47,852 nt of DNA. Origin: CAKUFA01 sp963646285. GTDB taxonomy: Bacteria > Bacillota > Clostridia > Christensenellales > Aristaeellaceae. Made by a program: the position numbers and the translations under genes. The stretch covers positions 1 through 47,852 of the forward strand of contig CAVIWF010000014.1 in the NCBI GenBank assembly GCA_963646285.1. Direction: 5' to 3'. The notes under the pieces are model-generated. The model was not told where the DNA came from. It did no database searches and worked only from the letters and a program-made list of their open reading frames with translations. Below are positions 15,097 through 23,824 of this stretch, one piece after another; positions within the stretch are counted from its first letter, which is position 1; the number at the start of each line of letters is the position of its first letter.

Positions 15097-15836
15097 GTAA
15101 GCCCTCCTTCAAGCTTGGTGCCCAAGGGCTTCTTACTGGGCGTGCCAGCCTTTCTGGGATACATTTTCGGGGTGTGCATGGTCTTCTCCATAGCCAGCAG
15201 CATGTGCTGCCAGTCCCGCCCGGGAATGGTACAGGGCACAGGCTCCGCCACTTTGCCCCCCACCAGGAAGGCGGCTCGCCTGCCCTCATTCATTTCATCC
15301 AGCAGGGCAGGGCCTTTCCAGCACAGGGCACTGCCTCCCACCTTCACAAGGGGCAGCAGATATTCCGCCAGCACGCTCAAGGGCGCAACCGCCCGGGCAA
15401 TGGCCAGATCGAACTGTTCCCGATATTCCCCTTGATGTCCTGCATCCTCGGCACGGCTGTGGAGCAGCGTCACGTTGGTAACATGCAGATCATCCACCAC
15501 AGCCTGCAAAAAATTCAGCCGCTTCTGCTGGGCGTCCATCAGGGTGAAGGAAAGGTGAGGACAAGCCAGGGCAAGCACCATGCCGGGCAGTCCTGCTCCC
15601 GTGCCCACATCAATGACCTTGCCCTTCTCCGGCAGGAGACCGGGCTTGGACAGCACCACCAAACTGTCTGCATAGTGGCGATCCAGCATTTCTTCCTCGT
15701 CCGTTACGTTGGTCAGATCCATTCTGGTATTCCAGTCCAGAAGCATTTCATGGTAGCGGACAAGCTTTGCCCCAAGGCCATCATCGCAGGGAATGCCGCA
15801 AGCTGCCAGCCGCTTTTGTACCTGTTCGGGTTGCAT
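15078..15836 (-). CDS. rsmG: 16S rRNA (guanine527-N7)-methyltransferase RsmG
   Basis: 252 residues from the ATG at 15836, chosen for AGAGGAAG just upstream. RsmG methylates G527 of 16S rRNA with SAM; its loss gives low-level streptomycin resistance in other bacteria. The class-I Rossmann SAM motif V-I-D-V-G-T-G-A-G-L-P-G is at about 77-88. The family segments W-N-x-R-M-D-L-T-N-V, R-H-Y-A-D-S-L, A-R-A-V-A-P-L and the basic end Y-P-R-K-A-G-T-P-S-K-K-P-L are all present. About 14 residues extend beyond the usual end and overlap pth2. It lies in the middle of a seven-gene operon rather than beside mnmG/parAB. Confidence 0.95.
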   Translation of the reverse strand: MQPEQVQKRLAACGIPCDDGLGAKLVRYHEMLLDWNTRMDLTNVTDEEEMLDRHYADSLVVLSKPGLLPEKGKVIDVGTGAGLPGMVLALACPHLSFTLMDAQQKRLNFLQAVVDDLHVTNVTLLHSRAEDAGHQGEYREQFDLAIARAVAPLSVLAEYLLPLVKVGGSALCWKGPALLDEMNEGRRAAFLVGGKVAEPVPCTIPGRDWQHMLLAMEKTMHTPKMYPRKAGTPSKKPLGTKLEGGLTCASSK

Positions 15837-15850
15837 ACCAAACTTCCTCT

Positions 15851-16435
15851 TTATCCAATATACTTTTCGTACCAATACTTCAGCCAGCTCAAGGCTTCCC
15901 GGGTGTGATTCTTCAGCCAGTACTCTGCCTTGGTGGGGCTGCCCTTGCCCGTGGCGGTCAAGCCCATATCCTGTGCCAAAGCCATGGCTCTGGGCAGATG
16001 ATAATCGCTGGTAACAATGGCGATTTTCTCTGCGCCTGTGCCTGCCAGCAGTTCAGCGGCGTGCTGCAGGTTCTGCCGGGTATTAAAGGAAGTGCTGTCC
16101 ACCAGCAGCTGATCCTCCGGCACCCCTTTGCTCATCAGGTAATCCCGCATGACTTCCCCTTCCGGGGCGGGCTCGTCACTGCCCTGAGCGCCGCAGGTAA
16201 CGATCAGGCAGGGATGCTCCTGCCACATGGCAAAGGCCGTATCCATCCGCCATTGGAGCTGCACGGACGGGGTGCCGTCTGCCTTTACCTGAGCGCCGAG
16301 CACCACAATGGCATCGTAATCCTTCACTTCCGGCACGTTCACTTCTTTGATGCAGATCATGGCAATGACCCCGCCGTAGGCAAGGGCACCGATCAAAATC
16401 AGCGTCAGGATAAACTTCAAAATGCTTCGAATCAC
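15851..16435 (-). CDS. DUF218/YdcF-SanA family membrane protein
   Basis: 194 residues. An N-terminal membrane helix (about 7-28) is followed by a DUF218 domain: D-A-I-V-V-L-G-A-Q-V (about 41-50), G-E-V-M-R-D-Y-L, S-T-S-F-N-T-R-Q-N at about 113-121, and I-V-T-S-D-Y-H-L-P-R-A at about 139-149. The family includes SanA/ElyC, envelope proteins with an unsettled enzymatic role that is often linked to cell-wall lipid carriers. It is 14 bases upstream of rsmG in the same operon. The operon has a second, more divergent DUF218 gene on the other side of radC. Confidence 0.87.
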   Translation of the reverse strand: MIRSILKFILTLILIGALAYGGVIAMICIKEVNVPEVKDYDAIVVLGAQVKADGTPSVQLQWRMDTAFAMWQEHPCLIVTCGAQGSDEPAPEGEVMRDYLMSKGVPEDQLLVDSTSFNTRQNLQHAAELLAGTGAEKIAIVTSDYHLPRAMALAQDMGLTATGKGSPTKAEYWLKNHTREALSWLKYWYEKYIG

Positions 16436-16447
16436 TGCATTGTCTCC

Positions 16448-17173
16448 TTATCGTCTAGGCTTTGTCTGCTTGGAAGAAGAAGATGCTGTGCGCCTGCCGT
16501 TCAAATCCCCGTGCAGGGTCATGCTGTAGCTGCCCCCATCTGCCACAATGATGTGATCCAGCAGCAGAATGCCCATGGGCGTCAGCAGATCCTGCAAAAG
16601 GAGGGTGGTTTCCACATCCGCCTGGGATGGCTCCGGCACCCCGCCGGGATGATTATGGCACAGGATCATTTTGGCAGCATTCAGGTCAAGGGCGATCTGC
16701 ACCACCGTCCGCGGGTAGGCCTGCACTTCCCCCAGGGTACCCTCCGCCACCATGCGGCACCCCAGCAGGGTGTCCTCCGTGCTCAGGGCAATCACGTAAA
16801 GCCGCTCACTGCGCATCCCCGCCATTAAGGCTTCACAATAGGCCTGTGCCTGCCGGCGGTTTTCAATCCGCTTGCTTTCCTCCGCAGCGCAGGCACCATA
16901 CCGCCGCCACAGGGGCAGCAGCAGGGAAAGGAGGGTGGCTGTTTCCTCCCCCACCCCCGGCACCGCCATCAGCTGCTCCGGTTTTGCCTCCAGCACGCCC
17001 TTCAGGCTGCCGAACTGATCCAGCAGGGCATGAGCCGTTGGGTTCACATCCCCCCGAGCCCTGCCGTAAAACAGCACCAGCTCCAGTACCTCATGGGGGG
17101 CAAAGTGTTCCAGCCCTTCCTTGCGGAACCTTTCCCGCATCCGCTTCCGATGCCCGTCATGGGGGTTCGTCAT
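16448..17173 (-). CDS. radC: RadC/JAB-domain (MPN+) protein
   Basis: 241 residues. The N-terminal part has a helix-hairpin-helix-like stretch (M-A-V-P-G-V-G-E-E-T-A). The C-terminal RadC domain keeps the metal site: C-H-N-H-P-G-G-x-P-E-P-S-x-A-D at about 177-191, where the two His and the Asp bind zinc. The RadC name comes from an old repair phenotype now doubted; the fold is a JAMM-type metalloprotease and the substrate is unknown. Its ATG overlaps the stop of the upstream DUF218 gene by four bases (ATGA). Confidence 0.9.
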   Translation of the reverse strand: MTNPHDGHRKRMRERFRKEGLEHFAPHEVLELVLFYGRARGDVNPTAHALLDQFGSLKGVLEAKPEQLMAVPGVGEETATLLSLLLPLWRRYGACAAEESKRIENRRQAQAYCEALMAGMRSERLYVIALSTEDTLLGCRMVAEGTLGEVQAYPRTVVQIALDLNAAKMILCHNHPGGVPEPSQADVETTLLLQDLLTPMGILLLDHIIVADGGSYSMTLHGDLNGRRTASSSSKQTKPRR

Positions 17174-17832
17174 GGGCAGTCATCCTTTCCGCAGGGACGG
17201 TTCATTTCCGATGCGATGAAATCTTCCAGCACCTGTCCCACCTGTGCGCCGCAGCGAGCCACTTCCCCCAGGATCCGCTTCCGCCCACGAGGGGACAGGT
17301 ACCAATCCTTCCGGCTAAGCCCCGGGCGGTTGGCCGGGCACACCAGCAATTCTGCCTCCGGAAAGGCTGCCTGATAATACAGCAGCGCCCGCCGGGCATG
17401 GGATGCATGGCAGCACAGGAGCCCCCGGTGCACCGTCAGCCCCAGGGCATCCGTTACCTGCCGGGACTTGACCGCATTATCCCAGGTGTAGGTGGCCTGA
17501 TCTTCCCGGAGAATGGCTTCCTCCGGCACGCCGGCCTTCCGCAGCACATCATGGAGGAATGCCCACTCCGTATCATAGGCTTCCGGGTAGTCCTTCCGAT
17601 ACGCCTCCGGCACACCGGCAAAGGCTCTGGCGGATTTGGCAAACCGTCCCGAGGGCAGCAACAGGGGCGCATAGCCCTGATGATACAAGTCCGCTGCAAG
17701 CAAAGCATGCTCCGGGTGGGCATTGCCGGGGATGAAGATCACATCCGAGGGCTTCGGCGCATCCTCCACAAAGATGAATTCCGTCACCGCCTCCACAAAG
17801 CATGCAGCGGCACCCAACTGTTTATTTTCCAT
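17170..17832 (-). CDS. Divergent DUF218/YdcF-like cytoplasmic protein
   Basis: 220 residues from the ATG at 17832; the frame is open further upstream, inside the alcohol dehydrogenase gene, but that extension is not protein-like. Motifs of the DUF218 fold are visible: D-V-I-F-I-P-G-N-A-H-P-E at about 29-40, Y-T-W-D-N-A-V-K-S at about 115-123, and L-L-C-C-H-A-S-H-A-R-R-A at about 139-150. It has no membrane helix, unlike the copy at 15851. It overlaps the upstream gene by 11 bases and radC by four, so translation is coupled. The ribosome-binding site is weak. Confidence 0.78.
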   Translation of the reverse strand: MENKQLGAAACFVEAVTEFIFVEDAPKPSDVIFIPGNAHPEHALLAADLYHQGYAPLLLPSGRFAKSARAFAGVPEAYRKDYPEAYDTEWAFLHDVLRKAGVPEEAILREDQATYTWDNAVKSRQVTDALGLTVHRGLLCCHASHARRALLYYQAAFPEAELLVCPANRPGLSRKDWYLSPRGRKRILGEVARCGAQVGQVLEDFIASEMNRPCGKDDCP

Positions 17833-18925
17833 AATAACGCCAAATATCCAGACAGGCTTGCGCCTCATTGGGCCGCAGGGGAGTAAATGCCCGGCGGTAA
17901 ATCCTACGTATGTCTTCCGCTGAAAGGGGCACGGGATGATTGCTGAGCCGCTCCACATTCACCGTGGCCACCAGGCGATCCATCACCTCATCCTCCGGCA
18001 TGGCAGGGGCTGTCATGTCCAGATCCAGCAGCATGCCGCACAGCAGCCTGGAACCCATCAGGTCGCTGCCAAGGCGCATGACCTCCGCAAGGGAGGCAAG
18101 GGTGGGAATCATATCATCACAGTGGGTCATTTGCTCCCACAGGAAAGGCAGGGTCAGGGCACAGGCATGGCCGTGAGCAATGCCCAGGTTCTGGGTCAAG
18201 CCATAGCTCATGGCATGGGCTGCGGTGGTACGGCTCACCTGAATGGCCTTGCCGCTGCGGTAGGCCGCATCCAGCATGGCATCCTCTGCATGGGGATCCC
18301 CCTGCAAATAGGCATGCAGGTTATCCAGCACCCCCAGAATGGCCAGATAGGCATCCACCCGGCTGTCCTCCGTGGCGGCCTTGGCCCAGTAGGATTCAAT
18401 GCCCTGACAAAGGGCATCCAGTGCGCAGGACTTTTTATGATACAGGGGCAGAGAAGCCAGCAGGGTACTATCCAGCACCACCCCATCCGGCAACAAGGTG
18501 GGATGGGACAGGGAATGCTTCACGTGGTTCACGTAAATCACCGCAAAGGGCGTTGCTTCCGCTCCCGTTCCCGCACTGGTGGGAATGGCAATGTGCCTGG
18601 GACCTGAAGAGGTATCCACCCCCTTCAGGGCTTCCTCCGGCGAAGGAGCCGTCAGCAGGGCTTTCACCGCCTTGGCTGTATCCATGGCAGACCCTCCGCC
18701 GATGGAAATCAGTCCATCACAGCCATTTGCCCGGTACATGTTCACCGCTTCGGCGCAGTCCTCCCAGGCAGGGTTGGCATGGTAGCCGGTAAAGCGGGGA
18801 GCATCCGGGAAGGGCAGCTTTTCCGCCTGAGCTCTGCCGATGATCAGCGGATGACGCATGGCCATTTTCTCTGCCATTTCCTTGACCTGTGGCAGTTTTC
18901 CCCGACCTCGCAGCACCTTTTGCAT
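17822..18925 (-). CDS. Iron-containing (type III) alcohol dehydrogenase family
   Basis: 367 residues from the ATG at 18925 (GGAG nine bases upstream; an in-frame ATG six codons earlier overlaps that site). The NAD-binding motif G-C-D-G-L-I-S-I-G-G-G-S-A-M-D-T-A-K (about 67-84) and the conserved T-S-A-G-T-G-A-E-A-T-P-F are present. The metal region reads A-L-D-A-L-C-Q-G-I-E-S-Y. The ligand Asp is there, but the next ligand position, His in FucO-type enzymes, is Gln, as in some phosphonoacetaldehyde-reductase-like relatives. Later histidines (A-A-H-A-M, H-G-H-A-C) remain. It would reduce an aldehyde with NAD(P)H; the substrate is unknown. It is the first gene of the operon running to 14158. Confidence 0.9.
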   Translation of the reverse strand: MQKVLRGRGKLPQVKEMAEKMAMRHPLIIGRAQAEKLPFPDAPRFTGYHANPAWEDCAEAVNMYRANGCDGLISIGGGSAMDTAKAVKALLTAPSPEEALKGVDTSSGPRHIAIPTSAGTGAEATPFAVIYVNHVKHSLSHPTLLPDGVVLDSTLLASLPLYHKKSCALDALCQGIESYWAKAATEDSRVDAYLAILGVLDNLHAYLQGDPHAEDAMLDAAYRSGKAIQVSRTTAAHAMSYGLTQNLGIAHGHACALTLPFLWEQMTHCDDMIPTLASLAEVMRLGSDLMGSRLLCGMLLDLDMTAPAMPEDEVMDRLVATVNVERLSNHPVPLSAEDIRRIYRRAFTPLRPNEAQACLDIWRYYGK

Positions 18926-18954
18926 GGGATCAGCTCCTTTCACATCACGGCCTT

Positions 18955-18983
18955 ATCATACCATTTTGGAGGGGGGTTGTAAA
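18955..18983 (-). promoter_or_regulatory. Promoter of the alcohol dehydrogenase-nitroreductase operon
   Basis: On the minus strand TTTACA (18978-18983), 17 bases, TATGAT (18955-18960), 29 bases before the ATG at 18925. Confidence 0.65.
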
Positions 18984-19322
18984 TGAGGAGAAATCAAGGC
19001 ATATCGGAGAAGGAAAGTGGTGATCCCTTTGAGGGAGTCCCTGTTGATTTATTTAACATAAATGAATGCAATGTATGGTATAATGAATCGTGTTGCGGAG
19101 GTACCTTGAGTGGAAGGAAGCGGTCTTTTCGCAAGGCTGATGTAAGAAGTTTACTGGCTGCACCTATCTTTCGTTAGACGAAACTACCCGTTTCAGATTT
19201 GCTTCGCAACAGTCAAAGCTTTTCAACGGCGTTGATAAAGCAAGTTACTGCAGGCACGCTGTACATCATTCTTCCAGCAATTTACTAGTAAAGGAAAGGA
19301 ACGGGGTAACGCATCGAAGTGA
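18984..19322 (+). other. Intergenic region without a recognisable gene
   Basis: An extended -10 (TGGTATAAT, ending at 19084) is followed by GGAGG and a possible 23-codon TTG-started frame ending at 19177. The peptide resembles nothing known and the -35 is poor. The base composition changes here from the GC-rich operon on the left to the AT-rich mannoside operon on the right. Confidence 0.4.
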
Positions 19323-19384
19323 AAAACATTTTGTAAAAAACTTTTAGAAAATGTTTTGACAAAAGTAAAGCCTGTTATTATACT
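19323..19384 (+). promoter_or_regulatory. Promoter and operator of the mannoside operon
   Basis: TTGACA (19356-19361), 17 bases, TATACT (19379-19384). A perfect 10-bp inverted repeat, AAAACATTTT (19323-19332) and AAAATGTTTT (19348-19357), 25 bases centre to centre, runs into the -35 box and is a plausible binding site for the ROK regulator encoded next. Confidence 0.65.
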
Positions 19385-19406
19385 TAAAGAGAAATGAGGA
19401 GAAGGT

Positions 19407-20609
19407 ATGAACCAGACAACCGGAAGGGTGACGGGAAACAGTATCCGTGTTTTGAAGGAGGCTAACAAGTATCTGGTATTGCAATGCATCATGACGTTGG
19501 CGCCTCTATCAACGGAGGACATCATCAAGAACACGGGATTGAGTCGTCCGACAGTTCTCAATATTTTGAGGGAACTTGAGGAGGAAGATGTCATCATAAA
19601 AGATGGCTTCTCTGAATCGAGTGGCGGACGATCTGCCGCACTGCTGACTCTAAACGGAAGCAAGCACTATGCGGTAGGCATTGACTTCGAGTTTCCGACT
19701 GTCAGAATGGTGATTGCTAATCTGAAGGGAGAAATATGCAGCAGTAAAAAGTTGGTGTATCGTAAGGATATTGAGAAGGAAGAACTGCTGCAGGACTTTT
19801 ACCTGAATCTTCATGCTTTCATTGGTGGTTCAGGCATTGACCCTGCCATGCTGGATGGCATGGGCGTTGGCATTTCTGGTGTCATCGATTCTGCTCGCGG
19901 CATGTCCTTGACGATTGAACGTATTGCTAACTGGTCTAACGTTACGTTAAAGGATGAACTGGAGCGCCATTTCGGCATTCCGGTATACATCCGCAATGAC
20001 GTACACCTGCTGGGATTGGTTGAGAAGCGACTGTTTTTGCCGGATGACCTGACAGACTTCATTTACGTTGCGATTCGGTCAGGTATCGGCAGCATCACCT
20101 ATCAGCATAACAAGCCAATGCGGGGTGATAAAGGCAATGCTGGATTTATCGGTCATACTACAGTGAACCCGGAAGGTGCTTTGTGCCATTGCGGAAGTCG
20201 CGGATGTTTGGAGACATATGCCGGGCAGCTTGCGGTTGAAGCTTGTTACCGTGATTTGTCTGGGAATCAGGTTTCTTTTAACGATGTAATGCGCTTGTCA
20301 TGCGAGGAAGATCCGTGTGCGATCCGTGTGCTGAAGCAGGCGGGCTTCTTCTTTGGCATAGCATTGGCAAATTTGGTGAAGACGTATGAGATTCCCCATG
20401 TGATCATTGGCTGTATTCCGGAGCGTGACAGCAGGGTTTTCATGCAGGCAACGGAAGAAGCACTTCATGATCACATCCCGGATAGCCTTCACCTAGATGC
20501 CAAACTGCGTATTGGACACCTGCTTGAAGAGCAGTATGCACTTGGCGGATGCTATTTGGTGTTCGAGCATATGTTCAGCAAGCCGAAACTTGCACTTAGT
20601 CTGGTTTGA
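19407..20609 (+). CDS. ROK-family transcriptional regulator (NagC/XylR type)
   Basis: 400 residues, the usual size for ROK regulators. An N-terminal winged helix (about 16-75; L-S-T-E-D-I-I-K-N-T-G-L-S-R-P-T-V-L-N-I-L) precedes the ROK sugar-binding fold. The zinc motif C-H-C-G-S-R-G-C-L-E-T-Y-A at about 269-281 is complete. The ATP phosphate-binding D-I-G-G-T of kinases is altered to G-I-D-F-E-F, so it senses sugar without phosphorylating it. It is the first gene of the mannoside operon and should repress it until an imported sugar or sugar phosphate binds. GAGGAG precedes the ATG. Confidence 0.92.
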   Translation: MNQTTGRVTGNSIRVLKEANKYLVLQCIMTLAPLSTEDIIKNTGLSRPTVLNILRELEEEDVIIKDGFSESSGGRSAALLTLNGSKHYAVGIDFEFPTVRMVIANLKGEICSSKKLVYRKDIEKEELLQDFYLNLHAFIGGSGIDPAMLDGMGVGISGVIDSARGMSLTIERIANWSNVTLKDELERHFGIPVYIRNDVHLLGLVEKRLFLPDDLTDFIYVAIRSGIGSITYQHNKPMRGDKGNAGFIGHTTVNPEGALCHCGSRGCLETYAGQLAVEACYRDLSGNQVSFNDVMRLSCEEDPCAIRVLKQAGFFFGIALANLVKTYEIPHVIIGCIPERDSRVFMQATEEALHDHIPDSLHLDAKLRIGHLLEEQYALGGCYLVFEHMFSKPKLALSLV

Positions 20610-20688
20610 TGTACGCATCAATTTCGGCCGGTTGGTGAGTACATGAAATAGATCATGAACCACTTACTGTGAAAGGAGCTTTCAAATC

Positions 20689-21951
20689 ATGAAAAAGCTG
20701 ATTTCCCTTCTCTTAGCATTGTCGATAATGCTGACGATGGTTTCGGCTGCTGCGATTGCCGAAAAAACAGACGAACCTGTGACGCTGACCATCCTGTCCT
20801 TGAAAAACGAGTCTGCTCCGCAAGAAGCACTCAATGAGATGTTCGATAATTTCACCAAGATGTACCCTAACGTGACGTTTGAACTTCAGTCCATGACCTC
20901 GGATGAGTTGAAGACGACGTTGCGTGCACGGATCGCCTCTGGTGATACGCCGGACATCATTACGTGGATGAAGGAAATCGACGCCTCCTACTTGTATGAC
21001 CTGACCGGTCAGGATTTTCTCAACAACTTGAATGCCGAAACGGTTGACGGTGCCAATGCGATCTATCATGACGGCATCTATGCCATGCCCATTGACAATG
21101 GCTATATCGGCATGTACTACAACAAGGACGTGCTGGAAGCCAATGGTGTTGCGCTGCCCACAACCCTTGAAGAGCTGCGCACTGCCTGCAAAACACTGAA
21201 AGAGAAGGGCGTTACGCCTTTCGCAACTGGCTGCCTTGATTTGTCAGTGCCCTATATTGGCCTGATCGGTCTGTTTGCTCAAACGGTGTATGCACAGGAT
21301 GCTGACTGGTCTGCCAAGCGTGATGCAGGCGAAGTCAGCTTTGCAACCAGCACCGCATGGCGTGAAGCCTTTGACCTGCTGACTGAGTTCGTTTACGGTT
21401 ACGCTGATCCTAACAATACTTTCAACATGGATTATGATCAGTCTGCTGCTTGCCTTGCAACCGGCGGCGCCGCCTTCTATATTCAGGGCTCCTGGGCATT
21501 GAGTGCTATCCGTGCCGCCAATGCTGATGCGAATATCGGCATTTGTGCCATCCCTGTTACCGAAAACGCTGATGATGCCAAGTTGTTGGCTTTCCCGGAT
21601 ACTTCGATCAGTGTCATGAAGGACTCGAAGCATCTTGACTGGGCGCTGAAGTTCTTGGATTACATGACCAGCCAGGAAGCCGGAACCATCTGGAGCGAAA
21701 AGTGTGCTGTTTCTTCTGCGGTTACAGGTGTTGAGGTTAATTGGGATCCGATCGCTTCTGACATCAATTACTACCTGAGCAACAACAAGTTTACGCCCTA
21801 TGGTGACCGTGTGCTCCGCACGATTTTTACTGACAAACTGTGGGAGCAGTTCAGCACCGTAATGCTCGGCACGGCTACCTATGATGATTTGGCGAAAGAA
21901 TTGGATACCTTCTGGGACAAGGCACTGGAAGCTGAAAAGACTGCAGAGTAA
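20689..21951 (+). CDS. Sugar ABC transporter substrate-binding protein
   Basis: 420 residues. The signal peptide (about 1-24, ending AIAE) lacks a lipobox Cys, although Gram-positive binding proteins are usually lipoproteins; it may still be held by the transporter. The mature protein is a family-1 (MalE-like) binding protein: S-G-D-T-P-D-I-I-T-W near residue 85, G-I-Y-A-M-P-I-D-N near 126, Y-I-Q-G-S-W-A-L near 264 and a C-terminal D-Y-M-T-S-Q-E-A-G. It binds the oligosaccharide handled by this operon, by context a mannoside. A strong stem-loop at 21974-22010 separates it from its permeases. AAAGGAG lies 8 bases upstream of the start. Confidence 0.92.
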   Translation: MKKLISLLLALSIMLTMVSAAAIAEKTDEPVTLTILSLKNESAPQEALNEMFDNFTKMYPNVTFELQSMTSDELKTTLRARIASGDTPDIITWMKEIDASYLYDLTGQDFLNNLNAETVDGANAIYHDGIYAMPIDNGYIGMYYNKDVLEANGVALPTTLEELRTACKTLKEKGVTPFATGCLDLSVPYIGLIGLFAQTVYAQDADWSAKRDAGEVSFATSTAWREAFDLLTEFVYGYADPNNTFNMDYDQSAACLATGGAAFYIQGSWALSAIRAANADANIGICAIPVTENADDAKLLAFPDTSISVMKDSKHLDWALKFLDYMTSQEAGTIWSEKCAVSSAVTGVEVNWDPIASDINYYLSNNKFTPYGDRVLRTIFTDKLWEQFSTVMLGTATYDDLAKELDTFWDKALEAEKTAE

Positions 21952-21973
21952 GTCCTGCATCCTGTAAGTGATG

Positions 21974-22010
21974 ACCCGAATAGGAGCAGTTCGCAATCTC
22001 CTATTCGGGT
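21974..22010 (+). terminator. Stem-loop between binding protein and permeases
   Basis: A 13-bp perfect stem (21974-21986 with 21998-22010, 11-base loop) followed by CTTTTC. It probably ends part of the transcripts and protects the 3' end of the binding-protein message, giving more binding protein than permease. Confidence 0.75.
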
Positions 22011-22065
22011 CTTTTCAAAGAAAGATTAGTGATTGACTACTTTCCTGCGAAAGGATGTGATTGGT

Positions 22066-22944
22066 GTGTATCACAATAAACGCACGGGACTCTTTTATTT
22101 CTGCATGCTGCTGCCGGCGATTCTTCTGCTGACGATATTCTTTGTGGTGCCTGTGTTGCAAAGCCTTCAGCTTTCCTTTACGGATGCGTATGGGATTAGT
22201 CCATCCAATCATTGGGTCGGGTGGGACAATTATTTGGAAGCTTTAAGCGATAAGAGCTTTACCAAGACCATTTCAACGACCTTTATCTATGCGGCAATCG
22301 TTGTTCTGGGAAGCAACGTGCTTGCTTTGATCCTGGCGCTGATCTTGGACGGTCCAATTCATGGCAGAAACTTGCTTCGTGCCTGCTTCTTCATTCCAAA
22401 CATTATGAGTCTGCTTGTTGTAGGCTATGTGTGGCGCTTTGTCTATACAAATGCTTTGCCCAGTTTTTTAACAGCACTCGGACTGAAAAGCGTAGCTATT
22501 TTAGGCAATCCTTCGACTGCAATTTATGCTTTGTCCGTTACAGGGATTTGGAACTGTACAGGCTACTATATGGTTATTTACATTGCTGCACTCCAGAGCG
22601 TATCTGAGGATTTGCTTGAAGCAGCAAGAATTGACGGTGCTGATGGGGCGCAAGTTCTTTTCAGAATCAAGCTGCCCTTAATTTCACCAACGATTTTCAC
22701 GTGCCTGATTCTTTCTGTTGCTGCGAACATGAAGGTGTATGAAATCCCCTATACCATGGTCGGCGGAACGGGCGGCCCTGCAGGGGCTGCAATGACGATG
22801 GTACTTAAAATCTATAATACTGCATTTAATGCAAGTCGCACAGGATATGCCACAGCGCAGTCCACCATCCTGTTTGTTCTGATTGCTTCGATCTCTCTGG
22901 CCTTGAATGTTTTGATGCGTAAAAGAGAGGAGAAGATACAATGA
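22066..22944 (+). CDS. Sugar ABC transporter permease (MalF/UgpA-like)
   Basis: 292 residues from the GTG at 22066, preceded by AAAGGA with a 10-base gap; a TTG 33 bases earlier is possible and would add 11 residues. Six membrane helices are visible. The EAA loop contacting the ATPase reads E-A-A-R-I-D-G-A-D-G-A-Q-V-L-F-R-I-K-L-P. It forms the channel with the next gene; no ATPase is encoded in this operon, so a shared MsmK-like ATPase elsewhere is likely. The ATG of the next gene overlaps its stop by four bases. Confidence 0.9.
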   Translation: MYHNKRTGLFYFCMLLPAILLLTIFFVVPVLQSLQLSFTDAYGISPSNHWVGWDNYLEALSDKSFTKTISTTFIYAAIVVLGSNVLALILALILDGPIHGRNLLRACFFIPNIMSLLVVGYVWRFVYTNALPSFLTALGLKSVAILGNPSTAIYALSVTGIWNCTGYYMVIYIAALQSVSEDLLEAARIDGADGAQVLFRIKLPLISPTIFTCLILSVAANMKVYEIPYTMVGGTGGPAGAAMTMVLKIYNTAFNASRTGYATAQSTILFVLIASISLALNVLMRKREEKIQ

Positions 22945-23792
22945 ACGGAAAGAATGTCAACCGGCAGAAAACGTCGCTTCCAGCGCGGCTTGCTCAAGTC
23001 ATACTCATTTGGGTGTTGGCGATTGTGTTTTTATCTCCGCTTTATTTTGTGACACTGAATTCCTTCAAAACGAAGGGAGAAATTTCCGTTTCGGCAGTGT
23101 CCTGGCCAACATCGTTGAACCTGGATAATTATCAACGTATCTTATCTGATGATTACTTTACGTCCTCCTTTATAACCAGCGTTTGCATGGTCATTGCGGT
23201 TACCGGTTCGACCTGCCTGGTGTCTGCCATGTCAGGCTATGCGCTGGCACGCTGGAAATCGAAATTCTCGAACGGATTAAACCTTGCCATTATGTCCACA
23301 CTCTTTGTGCCGTTTCAGGTATACATGGTTTCCCTCATTATTGTGGTGCGCCAAATCGGTCTTACAGGCAGCTTATTAGGCTTGGCACTTGTCTATATCG
23401 CAATGGGCATGCCTGTTCCGATTTTTCTTGCCCGCAGCTATGCAACCGGGATGCCCATGGAAATTGAAGAAGCGGCCATCATTGATGGATGCAGCCGGCT
23501 CAAAATGTTTTTCAAAATTGTTCTGCCCCTGATGAAACCTGTTTTGGCAACCATTGCTGTATTGAATGCCCTGTGGGTGTGGGGAGAATATTTAGTAGGC
23601 TTCCTTGTCTATGGTACAAAGAAACCCATGACATTGCCGATTTCTCAGCAGTACTTTTATGGTACGTACAGTAACCAATGGAATTTGATTCTTGCCGGCT
23701 TTGTGGTTTCCACGCTTCCCATCATCATTTTCTATGTTGTAATGCAGAAGCACATTGTTAAGGGAATCGCCGCCGGTGCGGTAAAGGGCTGA
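22941..23792 (+). CDS. Sugar ABC transporter permease (MalG/UgpE-like)
   Basis: 283 residues, six membrane helices. The family N-terminal N-S-F-K-T and the EAA loop E-E-A-A-I-I-D-G-C-S-R-L-K-M-F-F-K-I-V-L-P are present, and the protein ends I-V-K-G-I-A-A-G-A-V-K-G as is usual for MalG-type subunits. It pairs with the permease at 22066 and is translationally coupled to it (ATGA). Confidence 0.93.
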   Translation: MNGKNVNRQKTSLPARLAQVILIWVLAIVFLSPLYFVTLNSFKTKGEISVSAVSWPTSLNLDNYQRILSDDYFTSSFITSVCMVIAVTGSTCLVSAMSGYALARWKSKFSNGLNLAIMSTLFVPFQVYMVSLIIVVRQIGLTGSLLGLALVYIAMGMPVPIFLARSYATGMPMEIEEAAIIDGCSRLKMFFKIVLPLMKPVLATIAVLNALWVWGEYLVGFLVYGTKKPMTLPISQQYFYGTYSNQWNLILAGFVVSTLPIIIFYVVMQKHIVKGIAAGAVKG

Positions 23793-23824
23793 TAAAACAA
23801 GTCCTACAAAGGAGGAAACATTCG

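Noticed and set aside
18983..19177. A 64-codon frame, and a 23-codon frame with GGAGG and an extended -10
   Set aside because: The peptide has no similarity I recognise, and the -35 is poor. It is described only as part of the intergenic region.
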